Of a stretch of 64,000 nucleotides of DNA, positions 51,853 through 59,653 are shown one piece after another. The notes under the pieces were generated by a model. That model saw nothing but the letters and a program-made list of their open reading frames with translations, made no database searches and was not told where the DNA came from. Both the position numbers and the translations under genes were made by a program. Source of the DNA: Gemmataceae bacterium (GTDB lineage Bacteria > Planctomycetota > Planctomycetia > Gemmatales > Gemmataceae); NCBI GenBank assembly GCA_022842245.1, contig JALHPZ010000029.1:1-64000 (forward strand). Reading direction: 5' to 3'. Within the stretch, counting starts at the first letter, position 1. Every line of letters starts with the position of its first letter.

Positions 51853-52128
51853 GGTGGGAAACAACCTTCGCGAATCGCGGTTCAACCGGGCGGTGGGTTG
51901 ATCCTCCGAGTATTCGACAATCCGTGTTCGGTCGCGCGACACTCCGTTCGCAGGCATTGCGGGAACGCCTATACGAGTTTACGCGCCAGCGTAGGGAACC
52001 AAATGTCCAATCGCGCGGACCCAACTCGTGATGATCGTGGGACTTGGGATCGATTTGTTGGACCGGCATGAAGGAGTGGGAACTATCGAATTGCAAGAAA
52101 CCGTTTTGAGGTCAGTAGTTGTGTCGAT
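51853..52128. promoter_or_regulatory. csrA upstream region
   Basis: The 334-bp gap between csrA and the small lipoprotein gene holds the csrA promoter in this part and a terminator at its right end. I see no confident promoter boxes. The sequence is slightly less G+C-rich around 51960-52120. Confidence 0.4.
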
Positions 52129-52168
52129 GAAAAAGGCCGGCCCATCGCGAAGCGAAGGGGGACCGGCC
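52129..52168 (-). terminator. Rho-independent terminator after small lipoprotein
   Basis: Minus-strand hairpin pairing GGCCGGCCC (52135-52143) with GGGGGACCGGCC (52157-52168), with one bulged base, followed by TTTTTC on the minus strand. It lies about 20 bp past the lipoprotein stop. Confidence 0.7.
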
Positions 52169-52186
52169 CGAGATCGGGAATTCCGA

Positions 52187-52423
52187 TTACTTCTTGGTCG
52201 GATCGGTCATGGGAACGGTACCGCCGCCCATGGGGGCCGGGGCCGCGCCGCCGGGGGCCGGGGCCGCGCCGCCGCCCGGCATGTTCTTTTTCATCATCTC
52301 CATATTTTCCTTAGCCTTCTTCTCGGCTTCTTCCTTCGACATGCCGGACGAACTGCCGCCGCAGCCGACCGTGAACGCGAGGGCGGCGACGAGGGCGCAG
52401 CCGCCGAGGAGTTTGCGGTACAT
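52187..52423 (-). CDS. Small Met/Pro/Gly-rich lipoprotein
   Basis: A 78-residue lipoprotein. The signal peptide MYRKLLGGCALVAALAFTVGC ends in a lipobox (TVGC, Cys21). A short charged helix follows (SKEEAEKKAKENMEMMKKNM), then a Gly/Ala/Pro tail with two imperfect copies of GGAAPAPGG. It lies 70 bp downstream of another lipoprotein on the same strand. No known domain. Confidence 0.75.
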   Translation of the reverse strand: MYRKLLGGCALVAALAFTVGCGGSSSGMSKEEAEKKAKENMEMMKKNMPGGGAAPAPGGAAPAPMGGGTVPMTDPTKK

Positions 52424-52456
52424 CGAATTAGTTCCTTGGAAACGAGGGGAGAACGA

Positions 52457-52483
52457 CGGCCGTGCCCGACGCAGGCACGGCCG
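52457..52483 (-). terminator. Hairpin between two lipoprotein genes
   Basis: CGGCCGTGCC (52457-52466) pairs perfectly with GGCACGGCCG (52474-52483) around a 7-nt loop, 10 bp after the upstream lipoprotein stop. It could terminate or attenuate read-through into the second lipoprotein gene. Confidence 0.55.
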
Positions 52484-52493
52484 CAGGGTCGGC

Positions 52494-52955
52494 TTACAGT
52501 CCGACTTGTTTCTTGAGTTCCGCGAGCTTCATGGTGATCGCGTCCATCGCGGCCTTCCATTTGGCCGGATCGCTCACCGCGGTCTTGGCGTCTTCGACCA
52601 TCTTCTTGAGTGCCTCGAAGGCATCGGTCGCCTTTGTCTTGGCGTCCCCGGTCAGCCCGTTGATCTTGGTTTGGATCGCAGGGTATTCCTTGGTGGCGAG
52701 TTCGGCGAGTTTTGCGAGTTCGGCCTTGCCGGCCTCGACCTTGTCCTTGGCATCTTTGGCGAGGTCCTTGGCCCCATCCTTCACGTCCTTCGCCAGATCC
52801 TTGGCAGCAACTTTTGCATCCTTGGCGAGGTCCTTGGCGCCCTCGGTCACGGCCTTGACGGGGTCTTTGGCCGGGGCGGGAGTGGTCGACGAAGACGAGC
52901 CGCCGCAGCCGACCATGAGCGCGAGGACCGGAGCCAAACCGAGCAAGCCACGCAT
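52494..52955 (-). CDS. Lipoprotein with 11-residue LEA/apolipoprotein-like helical repeats
   Basis: A 153-residue lipoprotein. The signal peptide ends ALMVGC (Cys17). After a Ser/Thr/Pro linker, residues about 35-75 are a run of imperfect repeats around KDLAKDAKVAA and KDLAKDVKDGA, an amphipathic pattern with an 11-residue period like group 3 LEA proteins or apolipoproteins. A second helical region (about 75-150) has the same Ala/Lys/Asp bias. Such helices bind lipid surfaces or protect against drying. The function here is inference; it is a standalone or two-gene unit with the next lipoprotein. Confidence 0.75.
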   Translation of the reverse strand: MRGLLGLAPVLALMVGCGGSSSSTTPAPAKDPVKAVTEGAKDLAKDAKVAAKDLAKDVKDGAKDLAKDAKDKVEAGKAELAKLAELATKEYPAIQTKINGLTGDAKTKATDAFEALKKMVEDAKTAVSDPAKWKAAMDAITMKLAELKKQVGL

Positions 52956-53121
52956 AGGGAATCCTCCACAACGAGACGGGCGACTTCGTGTCGCCTTTCG
53001 GCGGACACACCTCTAGTGATACGCGGCGACCACCGATATTCCCGGAAAAAGCGGAGGCGACCGGCGCGGCAGGCACGGCTAAGATAGCCCCGGTTCCATT
53101 CGTTGCCGGCAGGTGGATCGC

Positions 53122-56100
53122 ATGGCCCCTCGGGTCCGGTCCGAAGATATCGCACGCTACGTACCGGCCTATCTGGTCCGGCGGATGGTCGAACGGCCCG
53201 AACCGCTGGAGCGCGCGACGGTCGAAGCGGCGGGCGGTGCCGTACTTTTTGCGGACATCTCTGGTTTCACGGCGTTAAGCGAGCGACTCGGCGCGCGAGG
53301 CGCGGAAGGTGTCGAGGAACTCACGCAAGTCCTGAATGCCTATTTCGGCCGACTCATCGAAGTCATCACGGCGCACGGCGGCGACGTGATCAAGTTTGCG
53401 GGCGATGCCTTGCTCGCGATCTGGCCGGCGGATTCCGAATCGGGCGTGGAACGCGCCGCGCGCACGGCGGCGCGTTGCGGCCACGCCGTCCAGCACGCCC
53501 TGCAAACCTTTACCTCCGACACCGGGCACAAGCTCTTTCTTCGCGTCGGCGTCGGTGCCGGTCCGTTCCATCTCATCTGCGTCGGCGGTGTCTTCCAGCG
53601 TTGGGAGTTCGTCTGTGTCGGTCCGCCGGTCCTGGAGGCCACGCTGGCCGCCGGCGTCGGAGACACCGGCCAGGTCGTGCTCGGAGCCGTCGCCGCCGGT
53701 TACGTTCTTCCAGCCGGACATGGAACGGAGCTGGCACCGGGCTTTGCACGTCTGGACGAACTCGTGGAGGAGCCGCTGCCGCCTCCGCATCCGACCGTCG
53801 CGGTGACCGATGCGGCCGTGCCGAACCTGTTGGGATTCGTGCCGGCGGCGATTCATAATCGCCTCGCGGCGCGTCAATCCGGCTGGCTCGCCGAGTTGCG
53901 CCGCCTCACCGTGCTCTTCGTCAATCTGCCGGGGATGAGCCACCGTACGCCTCTGGTCAAGTCGCAGGAGGCCATGACCGCGCTGCAAACCGAGTTGTAT
54001 CGCTTCGAGGGGAGCGTCAACAAACTGAGTACCGATGAGAAGGGCGTGACATTCGTCGCCGCGTTCGGCCTGCCACCGCTCGCGCACGAGGACGATGCGA
54101 TTCGCGGCACCCTCGCGGCGCTGGCGCTCCGCGCGCGGCTGGCCGAACTCGGTTGGGACTGCTCCATCGGCGTGACCAGTGGCCGGGCCTTCTGTGGAAC
54201 GATCGGCAGCGAACGCCGCTGCGAATTCACCATCATTGGCGACGTCGTGAACCTCTCGGCACGCCTAATGGTGGCCGCGAAGGGCGGTATCCTGAGCGAC
54301 GAGGCGACGTTCCGCGCCGGCCGGGACCGCTTCGATTGGGAAACCCTGCCGCCGGTGCAACTGAAGGGAAAGGCGCATCCGACGCCGAACTTCCGCCCGC
54401 TCGGCCCGGCGCGCTCCGCCACGGATCTGAAACAGGTGGGCGAGATGGTCGGCCGTGTCCCCGAGCGCGACCGCCTCGAAGTGATCGCCCGCAAGCTGAT
54501 CGACGATCGCGAGTCCAGCGTCGTGCTGATCGAGGGCGAAGCGGGGATCGGCAAATCGACGCTGGTGGCGGCCTTGCAAGGGTTGGCACGGAAGCTGGAA
54601 TTGACGACGTGGCTGGGTGCCGCGCTCGCCATCGAGCGATCGACGCCGTACTTCGCCTGGCGCGCCGTGTTCCGCCAGCTGTTCCGCCTCGACGCGAACG
54701 AATCTATCGAAGCGCAGCGACGGAACGTGCTCGCGCAGCTCGCGTTCGACCCCGACCTGGAAACGCTGGCCCCCTTGCTCGACAGCGTACTAACGCTGGA
54801 TTTCCCGGCGACGGCGCGGACGGCGGACATGTTCGGCGAAGTGCGCGCCAGCGCCACGAACGCGTTGTTGGTACGGCTGTTGGCGAGGGCGACGGAACGG
54901 GCACCCCTGCAATTGATCCTGGAGGACTGCCACTGGTTGGACTCGGCGTCGTGGTCGCTAGCGCGGGCGGCGGCGGAACAGGTGCCGTGGCTGCTGCTCG
55001 TGCTCGTGACTCGCCCGTTGGCGGAGCCGCTGCCGCGGGACTTCGCGCCGCTGGCCGCGCTGCCGACGACGCGCAAGCTCGCGCTCGGCCCGCTCTCGGT
55101 TGACGAGAGCCTCGCGCTGGTGCGCCGTCGCCTCGGCGTCGCGGACCTGCCGGAGTCGGTCGCCGAACTCCTGCGCGCGAAGGCCCAGGGGAATCCGTTC
55201 TTCCTGGAGGAGTTGGCGTACGCCTTGCGCGATTCGGGAAAGATCGTCGTGCGGGACGGGGTCTGTTCCGTCGCGGACGGGCAGGACCTGCGTTCGCTGG
55301 CGTTCCCGGACAACGTGCAGGGCGTGGTCACGAGCCGGATCGACCGCCTCGCGCCGCCGGAGCAGCTCACGCTCAAAGTCGCGAGCGTCATCGGTCGGAC
55401 CTTCTCGAAGAATCTGCTGCGCGACGTTTCGCCGATCGAGGACGACAAGCCGCACCTGGACCGCCACCTGGACACGCTGATCGCGCAGAGCCTGACGATG
55501 CTGGACTCGCCGGACCCGGACCCGGCGTACAGCTTCAAGCACGTCATCACGCAGGAGGTGTCGTACCAGATGATGGCGCCGGCGCAGCGGAAGAAGCTGC
55601 ATCAGGTGGTGGCGGAGTGGTACGAGCGGAACCATGTCGGCGACCTCTCGCCGTATTACCCGCTGCTGGCGAAGCACTGGTCGAACACCGAGCGCGGGGC
55701 GAAGGCGATCGAGTATCTGGAGAAATCGGGCGAGAACGCGATGCGGGACTGCGCGCACGAGGAGGCCGTGACGTTCTTCTCGCAGGCGCTCGCGCTGGAC
55801 GGGGGCACCGGCGACCGCTTCCGCCGCGCCGGCTGGGAACGCCAGCTTGCCGAGGCGCATTACAACCTCAGCGATCTGGGGGCCGCGCGCGATCACTATA
55901 CCGTGGCGCTCGACCTGCTCGGGTTTCCGATGCCGCGGACTACGGCCGGATACGTCGTCGCGGCCTTGAAAGAATTCACGAAACAACAACTCCACCGCGC
56001 GCTGCCGACCCTGTTCCGGTTCCGCAAGTCGCACGATGGACCGCGCCGGATCGAAGCCGCGCGAGCTTACGAACGTCTCGTTCAGATCCACTATTTGAAC

Positions 56101-57135
56101 AACGCCAAGGTGCCGTCGGTCCACGCCGCATACCGGGCCCTGAACCTCACGGAGACGGTCGGCGAGTGCCCGGAACTGGCGCGGAACCTCTCGCACGCGT
56201 CGGTCTTCTCCGGCCTGCTGCTGATGCACGGCTCGGCGCGCACCTACGCCGCCCGCGCCCGCGACATGGCCCGCCGCGTCGATCAACCGTCGTGCACTGC
56301 CTACGTCGAATTCATTCGCGGGGTCTACTGGGTCACCGTCGGCGCGTGGGACGAGGCGATCGACAACCTGACGCGCGCGATGGAGATCACCGACCGCAAC
56401 GGCGAGAAGCGGCGCTGGTACGAGAGCGGCTTCACGCTTGCGAACGCCCTGTCGCGCCGGGGGGATTTCCGCGCGAGCGTGGCGCTGTCGCGGCGGCTCG
56501 AAGAAGCCGGCACCCGACGGGGCGTGCCGCAAGTGCAGGTGTGGGGCCTGAGCTGGCAGCTTGCCTGCCTGCTCGAGATCGAGCCGACGAACGCGCGCCT
56601 TGGATCGCTCGAGCACGCACTCGCCGCCGTCCTCTCCGCCCATGCCACGATTCCGCTCGCGGACCAGATTCTGGGCAACGGCGTGCTGGCGCTCGCTCGC
56701 TGGCGCCGGGGCGACGCCGATGGTGCCCGTGCCGCGGCCGACGCCGCCGAGACCATCATCTCCCGCACCAATCAAATCTCGCACTACCTGCCGCCCGCCT
56801 ACGCCGGCCTCGCCGAAGTCTACCTCGGACTGTGGGACCGCGACCCCGTCGAAATGAAACGCCGCCTCCGGCAACTGACGAAAATCCTAAGTGAATTCAG
56901 CCTCATGTACCCAATCGGGAAGCCGACGGCGTTGTGGGTCAAGGGGCGATATTACGAACGCACGGGCTGGCGGCGCTCGGCGGTGCGGTGCTACCGGCGG
57001 AGCCTGAAGTCCGCAGAGAGATACGCGATGCCGTTCGAGCAGGCGATGGCGCACGCCGCGCTGGGGGCGATTGCCGGCAGCGCCGAACACACACGACGAG
57101 CGAAGGAATTGATGGAGGGGATCAATTCAAAATGA
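53122..57135 (+). CDS. Soluble-adenylyl-cyclase-like protein: two cyclase domains, NTPase, TPR
   Basis: A 1337-residue cytoplasmic protein starting at ATG 53122, with AGG nine bases upstream; a GTG nine bases earlier is possible. Domain order: cyclase C1 (about 38-225), cyclase C2 (about 262-430), a P-loop NTPase of the LuxR/STAND type (about 445-720; Walker A GEAGIGKST, Walker B LILEDCHWLDSAS), then TPR-like helices to the end. C1 has both metal aspartates (Asp45 in FADISGFTAL, Asp95 in KFAGDALLAIW). C2 keeps FEGSVNKLSTDEKG, AFCGTIGSERR and FTIIGDVVNLSARLM. This order and these motifs match vertebrate soluble adenylyl cyclase (ADCY10), which makes cAMP and is stimulated by bicarbonate. It is a single-gene unit on the plus strand. 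Confidence 0.9.
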   Translation: MAPRVRSEDIARYVPAYLVRRMVERPEPLERATVEAAGGAVLFADISGFTALSERLGARGAEGVEELTQVLNAYFGRLIEVITAHGGDVIKFAGDALLAIWPADSESGVERAARTAARCGHAVQHALQTFTSDTGHKLFLRVGVGAGPFHLICVGGVFQRWEFVCVGPPVLEATLAAGVGDTGQVVLGAVAAGYVLPAGHGTELAPGFARLDELVEEPLPPPHPTVAVTDAAVPNLLGFVPAAIHNRLAARQSGWLAELRRLTVLFVNLPGMSHRTPLVKSQEAMTALQTELYRFEGSVNKLSTDEKGVTFVAAFGLPPLAHEDDAIRGTLAALALRARLAELGWDCSIGVTSGRAFCGTIGSERRCEFTIIGDVVNLSARLMVAAKGGILSDEATFRAGRDRFDWETLPPVQLKGKAHPTPNFRPLGPARSATDLKQVGEMVGRVPERDRLEVIARKLIDDRESSVVLIEGEAGIGKSTLVAALQGLARKLELTTWLGAALAIERSTPYFAWRAVFRQLFRLDANESIEAQRRNVLAQLAFDPDLETLAPLLDSVLTLDFPATARTADMFGEVRASATNALLVRLLARATERAPLQLILEDCHWLDSASWSLARAAAEQVPWLLLVLVTRPLAEPLPRDFAPLAALPTTRKLALGPLSVDESLALVRRRLGVADLPESVAELLRAKAQGNPFFLEELAYALRDSGKIVVRDGVCSVADGQDLRSLAFPDNVQGVVTSRIDRLAPPEQLTLKVASVIGRTFSKNLLRDVSPIEDDKPHLDRHLDTLIAQSLTMLDSPDPDPAYSFKHVITQEVSYQMMAPAQRKKLHQVVAEWYERNHVGDLSPYYPLLAKHWSNTERGAKAIEYLEKSGENAMRDCAHEEAVTFFSQALALDGGTGDRFRRAGWERQLAEAHYNLSDLGAARDHYTVALDLLGFPMPRTTAGYVVAALKEFTKQQLHRALPTLFRFRKSHDGPRRIEAARAYERLVQIHYLNNAKVPSVHAAYRALNLTETVGECPELARNLSHASVFSGLLLMHGSARTYAARARDMARRVDQPSCTAYVEFIRGVYWVTVGAWDEAIDNLTRAMEITDRNGEKRRWYESGFTLANALSRRGDFRASVALSRRLEEAGTRRGVPQVQVWGLSWQLACLLEIEPTNARLGSLEHALAAVLSAHATIPLADQILGNGVLALARWRRGDADGARAAADAAETIISRTNQISHYLPPAYAGLAEVYLGLWDRDPVEMKRRLRQLTKILSEFSLMYPIGKPTALWVKGRYYERTGWRRSAVRCYRRSLKSAERYAMPFEQAMAHAALGAIAGSAEHTRRAKELMEGINSK

Positions 57136-57136
57136 A

Positions 57137-57168
57137 AAACGCAAAACGGCGGAGGCCGTTTTGCGTTT
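57137..57168. terminator. Bidirectional terminator between cyclase and sodA
   Basis: A perfect 14-bp stem (AAACGCAAAACGGC at 57137-57150 with GCCGTTTTGCGTTT at 57155-57168) with a 4-nt loop lies between convergent genes. On the minus strand it is followed by TTTTTCATTTT, a good terminator for sodA. Confidence 0.85.
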
Positions 57169-57186
57169 CGAAATCAATTTCGTCGT

Positions 57187-57810
57187 TTACTTCCCGGCCT
57201 TCGCGTTCGCGAAGAGTTCGTTCACCTTGTTCCAGTTCACCACGTTCCACCATGCGTCGACGTAATCGGCGCGCTTGTTCTGGTATTTCAGGTAATAGGC
57301 GTGTTCCCATACGTCGATGCCCAGCAGCGGCACGTTGCCATCCATCAACGGACTGTCCTGATTCGGCTTCTTGATCGCCTCGATCTTGCCGGCGGCCGTG
57401 TTCCAGATCAACCAGCTCCAGCCGCTGCCGAACTGCGTCAGGGCGTTCTGCTTGACGGTGTCTTTGAACTTGGCGAAGTCGCCGAAGGCGGCCTTGATGG
57501 CGTCGCCGATCGCGCCCGTCGGTTCGCCGCCGGCGCTCGGGGCCATGATTTCCCAGAAGATCGCGTGGTTGTGGTGGCCGCCGCCGTTGTTGATCACGGC
57601 CTGGCGGATTGCGTCCGGCACCGTCTTGATGTTCCGCAGCAGCGCGACGATATCGTGCTTCTGCAGGTCGGCGTGCGGTTCGAGCGCCTTGTTCAGGTTG
57701 TCCACGTACGCCTTGTGGTGCCGCTGGCTGTGGATCTCCATCGTGAGCGCGTCGACGTGCGGCTCAAGGGCATTGAAGGCGTATGGCAGGGCCGGCAGTG
57801 AATGGGCCAT
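57187..57810 (-). CDS. sodA: Superoxide dismutase, manganese type by motif
   Basis: A 207-residue Fe/Mn superoxide dismutase. Metal ligands are His27 (IHSQRHHKAY), His82 (GGGHHNHAIFW), Asp166 and His170 (GIDVWEHAYY). The residue that separates the metals is Gln151 in NQDSPL, the Mn-type position; Fe enzymes usually have AGTPL there and Gln at the earlier site. It should be cytoplasmic: there is no signal peptide before MAHSLPALPYAF. The ATG at 57810 fits the family start; the long frame further upstream is a shadow. A 77-bp gap separates it from the DUF1573 gene on the same strand. Confidence 0.96.
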   Translation of the reverse strand: MAHSLPALPYAFNALEPHVDALTMEIHSQRHHKAYVDNLNKALEPHADLQKHDIVALLRNIKTVPDAIRQAVINNGGGHHNHAIFWEIMAPSAGGEPTGAIGDAIKAAFGDFAKFKDTVKQNALTQFGSGWSWLIWNTAAGKIEAIKKPNQDSPLMDGNVPLLGIDVWEHAYYLKYQNKRADYVDAWWNVVNWNKVNELFANAKAGK

Positions 57811-57887
57811 GGTGGTGACTCCTCGGTGGGGTTTCGTTCCCGGACAGTTTACGCCGGTCCGATCCGTGCGGCGAGGAAAGATGCTTT

Positions 57888-58811
57888 TCAGTCGCCCCAG
57901 CGCACCGGCACGGTGCGCGTCGCGCCGTCCGGTTCGGCGAAAGTCACGACCACGTCGGCCTTGCCGCGGTCGGTCGTCGCGACGACTTTCACCGTCGCGA
58001 CCGGTCCGCTCCCGGTCGACGCCGTCACCGTCACGCCCGCCGTCGCGCAGGTCGCCGACGCGATCTTCACCGGTTGCCCGTCGGCGAGGCGGAACTGCAC
58101 GATCCCCTTGTTCCCGTCCAGGTCCAGCGATTCCGGATAGGCGTTCACCGCGTTCTTCGCGCGTTTCACGATCCGGGCCGGCACCCGCAGCTCCGCGTAA
58201 TGCGAGTCGTCGGTGAAGATCGTCAGGGTCTCGTCGTGCGTGCCGGCGGGCAGATCGGCCGCGATCGCCAACTCGATCGTGTACTGGCCGTTCTTGCCCG
58301 TGAACTTCGCCGCGAGGTGCGATGAACTGGTCGCGACTTTCGTGATGGTCAGCGGCTTCGCCCGCTTGTCGGCGAGTGCAATCGTCGCCGTCGCGGCCGC
58401 CTCCGTCGAAACGGATATCATCGGCGGCGTCACGCTCACCTCGCGCGCGAGCTTCGCCGTCACTTTCAATTCCAGCGTGTCGTCCGGCTCCGCCTTCGCC
58501 CGCGTCGCCGGCCGGTGCCGCAGCTTCAAGGTCCATGTCTGCGGCCCGTCCGGCTGCGTCAGCGTGTTCACGTCCATCGACACCGTCGCGGTTTCGCCTG
58601 GCTTCAGTTCGTTCTTCGAGACGGACCGCCTCAGGCAGCCGCAACCGGAGTCGAGGCCGGCGAGGACGATCGACTCCGCCGAGCTGTTCGTCACGCGGAA
58701 GGATTGCGACAGGATCGGACCGCCGCGGACGTCGCCGCGATCGACCGTCGCCGCATCGACCGAAAGCGCCGGCGGGGCCGCGAGCGCGCAGGCGAGCCAG
58801 AGGAGGTTCAT
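57888..58811 (-). CDS. DUF1573 protein (exported)
   Basis: A 307-residue exported protein. The ATG at 58811 (MNLLWLACALAAPPALS) gives a signal peptide. DUF1573 is seen at about 25-110, with the hallmark LDSGCGCLRRSVS, a Cys-Gly-Cys motif near the end of the first Ig-like repeat. A second Ig-like region (about 125-225) and a third (about 230-300) follow. The proteins are widespread in Bacteroidetes and planctomycetes, where they are thought to be surface beta-sandwich proteins; the function is unproven. Confidence 0.88.
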   Translation of the reverse strand: MNLLWLACALAAPPALSVDAATVDRGDVRGGPILSQSFRVTNSSAESIVLAGLDSGCGCLRRSVSKNELKPGETATVSMDVNTLTQPDGPQTWTLKLRHRPATRAKAEPDDTLELKVTAKLAREVSVTPPMISVSTEAAATATIALADKRAKPLTITKVATSSSHLAAKFTGKNGQYTIELAIAADLPAGTHDETLTIFTDDSHYAELRVPARIVKRAKNAVNAYPESLDLDGNKGIVQFRLADGQPVKIASATCATAGVTVTASTGSGPVATVKVVATTDRGKADVVVTFAEPDGATRTVPVRWGD

Positions 58812-58911
58812 GCCGCGGTCGTAGCGTCGGGCCGACGGAATCGCAAGGGCAACCGACGCGGTCGAAAGAAAACTTCGGAGCAATGAACAATGAATCCTGC
58901 AAAATGAATTC

Positions 58912-59607
58912 ATGACCGTGATCGAGCTGACTCTGGATCGGCTTCCCGTGCCGCCCCCGGGCGAAACCGAGGTTCACGTCTGGCGGTTCGCGCTCGACGC
59001 GCCGGCAGTCGATCTGCTGAGTGCGTCGGAGCGCGCCCGCGCCGCGCGCTATGCGATCGACCGGCCGCGAGAGCAGTTCCGCGCCGCTCGCACCGCGCTG
59101 CGGCGGATTCTCGGAGGATATCTGGGAATCGACCCTCGCGACGTGCCGCTGACGGTCGAACCCGACGGCAAGCCGGTGCTCACAGAAGGATGCCTCCAAT
59201 TCAACGTCACCCACTCCGGCGAGCGCGGCCTCGTCGCCGTGGCGAACCGCCGCGTCGGCGTCGACCTCGAACAGCTCCGTCCGGTTGAAAACGCCGACGG
59301 GCTGGTCGAACGCTTCTTTGGACCCGAAGAGCGCGAACAATATCGAAGGCTGCCGATTGATCTCAAACTCGCAGGTTTCTTCCGCGGCTGGACGGGTAAG
59401 GAAGCACTGCTCAAAGCCGTCGGCACCGGCATCCAGAACGTGGACAAATGCGTCGTCGACCTCGATCCGCGAAACCCGCCGCGCATCGTCCGTTTCGATC
59501 ATGCGGCCGAATGTGGAGAATGGCGGTTGCTCGCGTGGGAACCGGAGCCGGGCTATCGTGCGGCGCTCGCGATCGAGAGCGCCGCGGCCCTCTCGATCCG
59601 CCAATGA
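58912..59607 (+). CDS. 4'-phosphopantetheinyl transferase, Sfp type
   Basis: A 231-residue Sfp-type transferase that attaches the 4'-phosphopantetheine arm of CoA to carrier proteins of polyketide, peptide or fatty-acid synthases. The Mg-binding and catalytic motifs are RRVGVDLEQLRP (about 112-123) and FFRGWTGKEALLKAVGTG (about 155-172), the P-Pant WxxKEA signature. A short pseudo-dimer half at the N-terminus (FRAARTALRRIL) is intact. The type III PKS in this window needs no carrier protein, so this enzyme must serve other synthases elsewhere in the genome. It is divergent from the DUF1573 gene and ends in a strong terminator. Confidence 0.94.
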   Translation: MTVIELTLDRLPVPPPGETEVHVWRFALDAPAVDLLSASERARAARYAIDRPREQFRAARTALRRILGGYLGIDPRDVPLTVEPDGKPVLTEGCLQFNVTHSGERGLVAVANRRVGVDLEQLRPVENADGLVERFFGPEEREQYRRLPIDLKLAGFFRGWTGKEALLKAVGTGIQNVDKCVVDLDPRNPPRIVRFDHAAECGEWRLLAWEPEPGYRAALAIESAAALSIRQ

Positions 59608-59637
59608 AAACGCCCCGCGAAAACCGCGGGGCGTTTT
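59607..59637. terminator. Rho-independent terminator after the PPTase
   Basis: A perfect 13-bp stem (AAAACGCCCCGCG at 59607-59619 with CGCGGGGCGTTTT at 59625-59637) around a 5-nt loop starts at the last base of the PPTase stop. T/A-runs on both arms make it usable for the convergent coiled-coil gene as well. Confidence 0.88.
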
Positions 59638-59653
59638 CGGTTTTCCATGCAGG

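Noticed and set aside
51250..52000. Possible tRNA or small RNA upstream of csrA
   Set aside because: No TpsiC-type GTTCGA motif with matching acceptor arms could be found here or elsewhere in the window.
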